Origin: Candidatus Edwardsbacteria bacterium
Lineage (GTDB): Bacteria > Edwardsbacteria > AC1 > EtOH8
Length of the DNA stretch: 30,869 nt
Assembly: GCA_031082425.1 (NCBI GenBank)
Contig: JAVHLB010000016.1
Coordinates: 1 to 30,869, forward strand
Direction: 5' to 3'
The notes below the pieces were generated by a model. That model saw only the letters and a list, made by a program, of their open reading frames with translations, was not told the DNA's origin and did no database searches. This document shows positions 25,824 through 30,869 of this stretch, one piece after another (positions within the stretch are counted from its first letter, which is position 1; each line of letters opens with the position of its first letter). The translations under genes were made by a program, and so were the position numbers.

Positions 25824-26929
25824 TGTGCGCCCAGTGCTATTTTATAGGCCCGTTCAAAACCCTGCAACATTTGAGGGTCCGAAAATTCCTTGATCACCTT
25901 CTCCCGGCCAGCCTTGCCCAATTTGATCCTCAGGCCCTCGTCATCGAGAAGAACGCTGGTTTTTTGGATCAGGTCTTTTACCTTCCTTACTTCGGCCAGC
26001 AGGCCGTCCTTCCTATCTTCTATTATGTCCAGGACGCCGTCCTTGCCGTAGGCCACGCAGGGCAGCCCGCAGGCCATGGCCTCGGTCAGAGCCAGGCCGA
26101 AGGATTCGGCATATGACGGAAAGACGAACATATCCAGGGCCTGCAGGTACCTTTCCCGGTCATCTTTGAACCCGGTCAGATGGGCCCTGGGGCCCAGTTT
26201 ATCCCTGATCTCCTGTTCTATCTCATCCCCGTATCGGTCCTCGTTCCGGCTATGCCCGCCGATAAACAGGAACTCAACATTCCTTCCGGACAGGGCCTGG
26301 GCCATCTGGATGAAATCCTCATATCCCTTGCCATAGGATATCCGGCCCATCATGCCGATAAGGATTGCATCGTTGGATATCTCCAGTTCGTCTCGAACCG
26401 CCTCTCTTTGAATCAGATCCGGGATGAATCTGGACGTATCGGTGCCCAAATAGACGACATCTACTTTTCCCTCGGGAAGCGGGGTGGTTTCGATAAGGTT
26501 GTCCTTGATCAGCCGGGAGATGGCCGTAGCCCGGTCAACCCCCCGGTATACGAACCTATGCCAGGGGTCCTTTTTGTTGATATAGGACCCCAGGTGCTTG
26601 GTAAAAACTATCTTCCCTCCGGTCAACTGTTTGACCGGCACCGCCAGGTTGAGGTCCTTTGAGTAGTGCACATGAACTACATCGGGCTCGGTCTCTTTTA
26701 CAAACTTTAAAAAACGGCAACAGCCGCTCCAGCCCAAAGAGCCATCGGCCAGGATCGGTTGGTTATCCAGGCCCAGTTCCCTGCACCTGGCGGACAGTGG
26801 AGTATCTTTGCCGGTAACCACCTTTACCTTGTACCCATTGGTTTTTTGCAGATAAGCTAATCGGCCGACAACCATCTCCATTCCGCCCCAGGAAGCCGAG
26901 CTGCAGACATGTACGATATTAATTTTCAC
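25820..26929 (-). CDS. Glycosyltransferase family 4 (GT-B fold)
   Basis: This retaining GT-B enzyme probably acts in LPS core or O-chain assembly. The 369 residues start with INIVHVCSSASWGGMEMVV and contain the donor-site R196/K201 (GRISYGKGYEDF) and the E-x7-E motif E275/E283 (AESFGLALTEAMACGLP). The start codon is GTG 26929, which overlaps the end of the preceding GT2 gene by 11 bp. The donor sugar cannot be told from the sequence. Confidence 0.93.
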   Translation of the reverse strand: MKINIVHVCSSASWGGMEMVVGRLAYLQKTNGYKVKVVTGKDTPLSARCRELGLDNQPILADGSLGWSGCCRFLKFVKETEPDVVHVHYSKDLNLAVPVKQLTGGKIVFTKHLGSYINKKDPWHRFVYRGVDRATAISRLIKDNLIETTPLPEGKVDVVYLGTDTSRFIPDLIQREAVRDELEISNDAILIGMMGRISYGKGYEDFIQMAQALSGRNVEFLFIGGHSRNEDRYGDEIEQEIRDKLGPRAHLTGFKDDRERYLQALDMFVFPSYAESFGLALTEAMACGLPCVAYGKDGVLDIIEDRKDGLLAEVRKVKDLIQKTSVLLDDEGLRIKLGKAGREKVIKEFSDPQMLQGFERAYKIALGAQ

Positions 26930-27683
26930 TCTTGACTTCCCTCAGGTCCAGTTCCCAAAGCTTCAGATATTTGACCAGCACATAATAGGATGAAAGGACG
27001 CACAACATGAATCCCTCCCATCCGTCCCGGAACCCGGCCTTGAATATATACATTTTTAAAAAAGTGGCCGGGGGCGACAATATAATATGGCGCAGCTTGA
27101 ATCTTTTTCCCCGGCTCTTCAGTTCTTTGGCGGCAATGGTGGTATAGCTGTTCAGCCTGGAAAGGTAGACATCCAGCGACGGGTAGGTATAATGCAGCAT
27201 GGGGTGCCTGAAATATTCCGTAGCTCCCCTCAAAACAACTATATCGTGCGGGTTCATCCCGCCAAACCGCCCCTTGCTCTTCAGGAACAACCGTAGATGG
27301 TGATCGGGGAACCACCCACAGTGGGTTATCCATCTCCCGATAAAATTGGATCGGCGGGGGATATAATAACCGTCTATGGCTTGATCCCGGTCTTTCTTGA
27401 CAGCCAGGATCTCCCGCCTTAGCTCGGGGGTGATCACCTCATCGGCATCTATGGAAAGGATCCATTCGCCCTGCGCCAGCTCTATGGCATGGTTCTTCTG
27501 CTGGATATGGCCCGGCCAGGGGTTGCTATAGACCCGCCCCGTGAATTTTCTGGCCAGCTCCACTGTGCGGTCGGTACTTTCGGCATCCACCACCACTATC
27601 TCATCGGCGAAATCCAGCGCCGAGAGGCACCGTTCGATATTGCCTTCCTCATTTTTAGTGATAACCGTCGCCGATATTCTCAT
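26919..27683 (-). CDS. Glycosyltransferase family 2, WaaE/KdtX-like (third of three paralogues)
   Basis: The 254-residue product begins MRISATVITKNEEGN, the usual start of WaaE/KdtX-type LPS-core glycosyltransferases. It has a DAD metal site (79-81) in ILSIDADE and a hydrophobic C-terminal segment that may bind the membrane. ATG 27683 overlaps the stop of the preceding GT2 gene as ATGA. The same frame stays open for 62 codons upstream, through a G8 run, but that extension matches no GT2 sequence and reads as the other frame of the neighbour gene. It shares EIVVVDAESTDRTVELA and WPG motifs with the two genes before it. Confidence 0.92.
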   Translation of the reverse strand: MRISATVITKNEEGNIERCLSALDFADEIVVVDAESTDRTVELARKFTGRVYSNPWPGHIQQKNHAIELAQGEWILSIDADEVITPELRREILAVKKDRDQAIDGYYIPRRSNFIGRWITHCGWFPDHHLRLFLKSKGRFGGMNPHDIVVLRGATEYFRHPMLHYTYPSLDVYLSRLNSYTTIAAKELKSRGKRFKLRHIILSPPATFLKMYIFKAGFRDGWEGFMLCVLSSYYVLVKYLKLWELDLREVKSEN

Positions 27684-28504
27684 TCTCCGCCCCCCCCGCC
27701 CGTCTTCCGTTGATACTCTTGCCAGGTATCGGGCCGGTTCTTCTCCAGCCACCGGCGGTGCCAGGCCTTGGAGAGCCGGAAGAACCAGTATACCATCATG
27801 GAGGTGGCATTCATATACCCGTGGGCCCCGTCCCGGTACCCTTGGTGGACAATGTAGCATTTCCACCACATTCCCAGGGGGGAAAATATCACCCGGGCCA
27901 GGCTGGGGTGGTATCCCTTGGGCAGGCGTTCCTCCACATCCAGTTCGGAATAGCGGTTTATCTTGTTGAAGTAATCAAAAGGGGTGTTATAGGCATCGTG
28001 CCATAGGGGCTCTTTGATCCGAAGTATTCGATTCTCCCCGCCCTCCACCTCCATCCAAGTGTGGGCGAATCCGGTCCAGCGGCATTTCCCCCTTCGGGCC
28101 AGGCGGGGCTGAGAGCTGGGATTGTAGTTGCCGTATCTTATCTGCCGCCCCCAGAAATGTTCCACCCTTCTTACCCAACCGGCGTTATATTCCAGGTAGG
28201 CCTCAGGATTGCGGCAGATATCCGACAATTTGTCCCTCAATTGGCCGGTGATATACTCGTCCTGATCCAGTATCAATATCCATTCCCCGGTGCAGCGTTG
28301 CATGCCGAATTCCCGCTGGGCCAGATAGCCGGGCCAGTCGTTGTGAAAATACTTATCGGTATACTTCTTGATAAGCTCGACCGAGCCGTCGCTGCTGCCG
28401 GAATCTATCACCACTATCTCGTCGGCCCATTGGGCCGATTCCAAGCAGTTGGCCAGCTTCTGCCCGCCATTGTAGGTATTGAGCATTATCGAGATTTTAT
28501 CCAC
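27680..28504 (-). CDS. Glycosyltransferase family 2, WaaE-like (second of three paralogues)
   Basis: The 274-residue protein has the GT-A features EIVVIDSGSSDGSVE, NDWPGY and the metal site DQD (80-82) in WILILDQDEYI. Its start (ISIMLNTYNGG) differs from the ARNEE/TKNEE of the other two. It ends in five Gly and a Glu, encoded by a G8 run (27690-27697), right before the overlapping start of the next gene. It overlaps the preceding paralogue by 8 bp. It presumably adds a hexose to the LPS core; the substrate is unknown. Confidence 0.9.
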   Translation of the reverse strand: MDKISIMLNTYNGGQKLANCLESAQWADEIVVIDSGSSDGSVELIKKYTDKYFHNDWPGYLAQREFGMQRCTGEWILILDQDEYITGQLRDKLSDICRNPEAYLEYNAGWVRRVEHFWGRQIRYGNYNPSSQPRLARRGKCRWTGFAHTWMEVEGGENRILRIKEPLWHDAYNTPFDYFNKINRYSELDVEERLPKGYHPSLARVIFSPLGMWWKCYIVHQGYRDGAHGYMNATSMMVYWFFRLSKAWHRRWLEKNRPDTWQEYQRKTGGGGGE

Positions 28505-29243
28505 TTCCGGCCTCCCTGATCTTGGCCATCACCACAAAACGGCCCAAGGCCGACAGGCCGGCTATGGCCAGGCCCCGGACCCCCTCCCGCCACCCTTGCA
28601 GGACAACATACAGTTTCCAAAACTCCGCCAGGGGCTCCCATAAAAGCCTGAAGGCTGAAAACCGGCGGCCCTCCCGGATCTTCTGTTTGGCCTCCAGGGA
28701 GGTGTATTCATTGGTCTTCTCCAAGTACCGGAACAGATTCGGAACCGTATGGTGTTTTATGCAGCCCGTGACCAGCCTCCCCGTCGGACCGTTTATCAAC
28801 ACTCCTTCATGGATATCGACCTCCGGTATGCTGGCGGAATCTTTTTGGAACAGCCTGAGCTGCCAATCATTGCCCCAGCGGGAATATCTGATCATTTTGC
28901 CCAGAAAATAGTTGTTCCTTTTGAGGAAATATCCCCGGGCCGGGCCGGCCAGGTCCAGGTTTAATATCTCCCGGTTCAGGGGGGCATCCAGCGCCTCATC
29001 GGCGTCCAGGAAAAGCACCCAGGAGTTATTCGCCTTCTGCAAAGACCGCTGCCGCTGCCTGGCATAGCCCGGCCAGTCGGTCTGATATACTGCGGCCCCC
29101 ATGGAACGCGCAATCTCCACTGTCCGGTCGGTGCTGCCGGAGTCCATGACTATGACCTCCGAGAAGCCCTTAAGGCTGCCGATGGACCGGGCGATGTTCT
29201 GTTCTTCGTTCCGGGCGATTATTATGGCGGTGATCTTATTCAT
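28497..29243 (-). CDS. Glycosyltransferase family 2, WaaE-like (first of three paralogues)
   Basis: The 248 residues include IIIARNEEQNIARS, EVIVMDSGSTDRTVEIARS, TDWPGYARQRQRS and the metal site DAD (80-82) in WVLFLDADE, all typical of the WaaE/KdtX group. A C-terminal hydrophobic stretch (FWKLYVVLQGWREGVRG) recurs in the two following paralogues. The start at ATG 29243 is 3 bases after the gmhB stop, and its end overlaps the next GT2 gene by 8 bp. Confidence 0.92.
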   Translation of the reverse strand: MNKITAIIIARNEEQNIARSIGSLKGFSEVIVMDSGSTDRTVEIARSMGAAVYQTDWPGYARQRQRSLQKANNSWVLFLDADEALDAPLNREILNLDLAGPARGYFLKRNNYFLGKMIRYSRWGNDWQLRLFQKDSASIPEVDIHEGVLINGPTGRLVTGCIKHHTVPNLFRYLEKTNEYTSLEAKQKIREGRRFSAFRLLWEPLAEFWKLYVVLQGWREGVRGLAIAGLSALGRFVVMAKIREAGSG

Positions 29244-29246
29244 CTG

Positions 29247-29789
29247 TCATCCGTCGTTGGTTATCCATAGGGCCGCCCCCAGCAGATCATCGGCCACGCA
29301 GTCGATCCTGTATTTTTTCAGCCAGGGTTCGTTTCCCCTGGACTGGCCGGTGAGCACCAGTATGGTCTTGGCCCCGATATTGTTCCCGAATTCGATATCG
29401 GCCCGGCTGTCGCCGATCATGTATGATCCCTGGAGGCTGATCTTCAGCTCTTTTTCCGCCTGCCGGGCCATCCCAATATCAGGCTTGCGGCAGGGTGCCT
29501 TTTCGTCAGGATGGCAAGGACAATAATATATGGCATCCAAGACCGCCCCCTCCCTCCTGAGCAGCTGCCGTAATTTTCGGTGAATGGCGCCCAGTGTTTT
29601 AAGGGTCAGGTATCCCCGGGCCACCCCCGACTGGTTGCTGACCACCACAACTTTGTATTTATTCTGATTGAGCAGCTTGACCGCCCGGCCGGAGTTTGGC
29701 AGCAAGCTCAACTGTTGGGGAGAATTGACATAATTGGTGTCAACATTGATGGTCCCGTCCCGGTCCATGAACACGGTTTTTACGGACAT
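29247..29789 (-). CDS. gmhB: D-glycero-D-manno-heptose 1,7-bisphosphate 7-phosphatase-like HAD hydrolase
   Basis: GmhB dephosphorylates heptose bisphosphate on the way to ADP-heptose for LPS. The 180-residue product from ATG 29789 (AGAGGGGG upstream) has the HAD motif DRDGT with D9/D11, SNQSG (51-55), K102 in RKP and GDSRAD (126-131). The metal-binding loop is short: C90, C92, H93 and C100 (CPCHPDEKAPCRKP), unlike the longer CxH...CxC loop of E. coli. It could also be a histidinol-phosphatase relative, but neighbouring glycosyltransferases favour heptose. It is the first gene of the operon and follows a good promoter. Confidence 0.9.
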   Translation of the reverse strand: MSVKTVFMDRDGTINVDTNYVNSPQQLSLLPNSGRAVKLLNQNKYKVVVVSNQSGVARGYLTLKTLGAIHRKLRQLLRREGAVLDAIYYCPCHPDEKAPCRKPDIGMARQAEKELKISLQGSYMIGDSRADIEFGNNIGAKTILVLTGQSRGNEPWLKKYRIDCVADDLLGAALWITNDG

Positions 29790-29818
29790 GGGCCCCCTCT
29801 GCAATTGCAATTAACAGT

Positions 29819-29847
29819 ATGATAACCTATATTTTACCAGCAGGCAA
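29819..29847 (-). promoter_or_regulatory. Predicted promoter of the LPS/repair operon
   Basis: On the minus strand: TTGCCT (29842-29847), a 17-bp spacer and TATCAT (29819-29824). Transcription would start near 29812, about 20 bases before the gmhB start. It is the only good match upstream of this nine-gene run. Confidence 0.5.
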
Positions 29848-29865
29848 GAAATATTTTCAAAGCAA

Positions 29866-29894
29866 AGCGAGGTGGAATAATTATCCGCCTCGCT
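29866..29894 (-). terminator. Hairpin terminator of the PorV-like gene
   Basis: An 11-bp stem (29866-29876 with 29884-29894, one G-T pair) with a 7-nt loop lies 31 bp after the stop at 29925. The downstream minus-strand sequence GCTTTGAAAATATTTC has only a weak T-run. Confidence 0.6.
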
Positions 29895-29924
29895 GCTATA
29901 AATGATCCCAGGTTACCGCCGCGG

Positions 29925-30869
29925 TCACTTCAGCTTATAACTTCCTCCCATCCGGTGGGTGTTGCCCAGATCATGGCTGTTATAGGCGTAATCTATATTG
30001 AACCGCCAGATCGATAATCCGCCCCCGAAGGTAGTCTGGGATTGCTCCCGTCCGGCCCGAAAAGCCAGTATATTCCTGTATCTAAGTTCTGTTCCCAGTC
30101 TTCCCTTTTGATAGTCTTCGGTTGATCCCTCCCAGGAGATCGTTACCGTACTTCTTAATATGTTCACCGGCTGCCGATAGGCCAGGCCCATTTTATATAT
30201 TGCCGGACGAACGTCGTTGTGCTGTCTGACGGTATTCCAGGCTATGCTGGTGCCTCCGGCATCCTGGGCCACGGCGCTCAGGGACAACAAGCCCAGATTT
30301 GAATTCTCGACCGCTACCGGGAGCATGCCCATCAAAGGCCGGGATTCGGACCGGCGGATGAACCATTCCGCCAGGTTGATGTCTATCAAGAAACCGGCAT
30401 CCACCCCCAGCCCGGTGGCCTGCCTGTCATCCAATTTGTTGTAGATGAACTTGATGCTGCCGCCAGGATAAATTTTCCAGGGCTTGCCAAAGAGGATCTT
30501 GTCGAATGAAGCGCCGGCCGAGAAATAAAAGGCGTTTTCGTTGTCGCCGAAAGACCCGGTCGAAGGGGTTCCCACGGTGTATGAGAACCTGGGGATATCG
30601 TCCACGCCCAGCCTGATCCAGCCGGCTCCCGCTGTTATTTTGCTGTTCATTGGCCAGACCAGGGCCAGATAGTCATGGCTGGCCAAGTTGGCAAATAACA
30701 CCGTGTGCGCCAGCATTATCTCGGGGGTCTTCAGCCTGCCCAGCCCGGCCGGATTCCAGTACAAGACGCTGGCGTCATCAGCCACCGGCCCGAAAGCCCC
30801 CCCCATGGCCATGGCTTTTGCCCCCACCGGCAGATTGAGGAATTCCCCCCCATAGTCTTCGGCCCGGGA
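29925..30869 (-). CDS. PorV/UPF0164-like outer-membrane protein, 5' end outside window
   Basis: The frame is open to the window edge, so the signal peptide and start are missing; at least 314 residues are visible. The N-terminal part reads EFLNLPVGAKAMAMGGAFG then DDASVLYWNPAGL, the conserved beginning of PorV/UPF0164 (FadL-like) outer-membrane barrels. The rest is a series of amphipathic strands ending in GGSYKLK. Such proteins act in secretion or outer-membrane assembly in FCB-type bacteria, but many have no known role. Two G tracts (G7 at 30845-30851, G8 at 30797-30804) lie in the early coding sequence. A hairpin follows the stop. Confidence 0.88.
   Translation of the reverse strand, partial: SRAEDYGGEFLNLPVGAKAMAMGGAFGPVADDASVLYWNPAGLGRLKTPEIMLAHTVLFANLASHDYLALVWPMNSKITAGAGWIRLGVDDIPRFSYTVGTPSTGSFGDNENAFYFSAGASFDKILFGKPWKIYPGGSIKFIYNKLDDRQATGLGVDAGFLIDINLAEWFIRRSESRPLMGMLPVAVENSNLGLLSLSAVAQDAGGTSIAWNTVRQHNDVRPAIYKMGLAYRQPVNILRSTVTISWEGSTEDYQKGRLGTELRYRNILAFRAGREQSQTTFGGGLSIWRFNIDYAYNSHDLGNTHRMGGSYKLK

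Noticed and set aside
27684..27869. An N-terminal extension of the third GT2 gene by 62 codons
   Set aside because: The extension overlaps the coding sequence of the upstream GT2 and matches no GT2 sequence. ATG 27683 gives the canonical family start. The open frame is kept only as the basis of the frameshift finding.

Overview
The window is 30.9 kb of GC-rich chromosome, with AT-rich intergenic gaps, from a Gram-negative (diderm) bacterium. Evidence for the envelope type is a heptose-phosphate phosphatase, a heptosyltransferase-like GT9 enzyme, WaaE/KdtX-like glycosyltransferases, a PorV/UPF0164-like outer-membrane protein, PEGA and beta-barrel proteins, and a lipoprotein. The style resembles FCB-related or candidate-phylum bacteria known mostly from metagenomes. 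That placement is an inference from gene content and I cannot name a genus. There is no phage, insertion sequence, CRISPR array, rRNA or recognisable tRNA. Most of the window is housekeeping.

Layout. (1) 1-355: a gene-free AT-rich gap with two back-to-back sigma70-type promoters and a 66-bp palindromic repeat. (2) 356-4290, plus strand: uvrA, then a translationally coupled exported protein of unknown function. (3) 4350-5291, minus: an exported protein of unknown function with its own promoter and a convergent terminator. (4) 15931 down to 5401, minus: a long cluster. It starts at a near-perfect promoter and runs DUF3098-like membrane protein, pdxJ, ddl, rpmF, plsX, fabH, fabD, a small AT-rich membrane ORF, fabG, acpP, fabF, rnc, acyl-CoA dehydrogenase, ending at a clear terminator. 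This is the conserved rpmF-plsX-fab-rnc block. It supplies malonyl transfer, initiation, elongation, ketoreduction, carrier protein and acyl-phosphate formation, but has no fabZ or enoyl reductase. (5) 16134-16775, plus: a stand-alone 'putative sensor' membrane protein. (6) 21100 down to 16847, minus: valS, then a CsgG-like/PEGA/beta-barrel fusion. (7) 21308-22252, plus: a ROK-family sugar kinase. (8) 29789 down to 22261, minus: a compact nine-gene run in which most genes overlap: gmhB, three paralogous GT2 genes, GT4, GT9, an endonuclease III-like glycosylase, a lipoprotein and dinB. LPS-core assembly is thus fused to DNA repair and translesion synthesis. (9) 29925-30869, minus: a PorV-like outer-membrane protein cut by the window edge.

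No clearly new multi-gene system is visible. The features most worth a second look are the G8 tract at the junction of two GT2 genes, where a -1 shift would fuse them in frame; the CsgG-PEGA-barrel fusion behind valS; the AT-rich membrane ORF inside the fab block; the DNA-repair genes in the LPS operon; and several palindromic intergenic repeats of the kind scattered in many environmental genomes.
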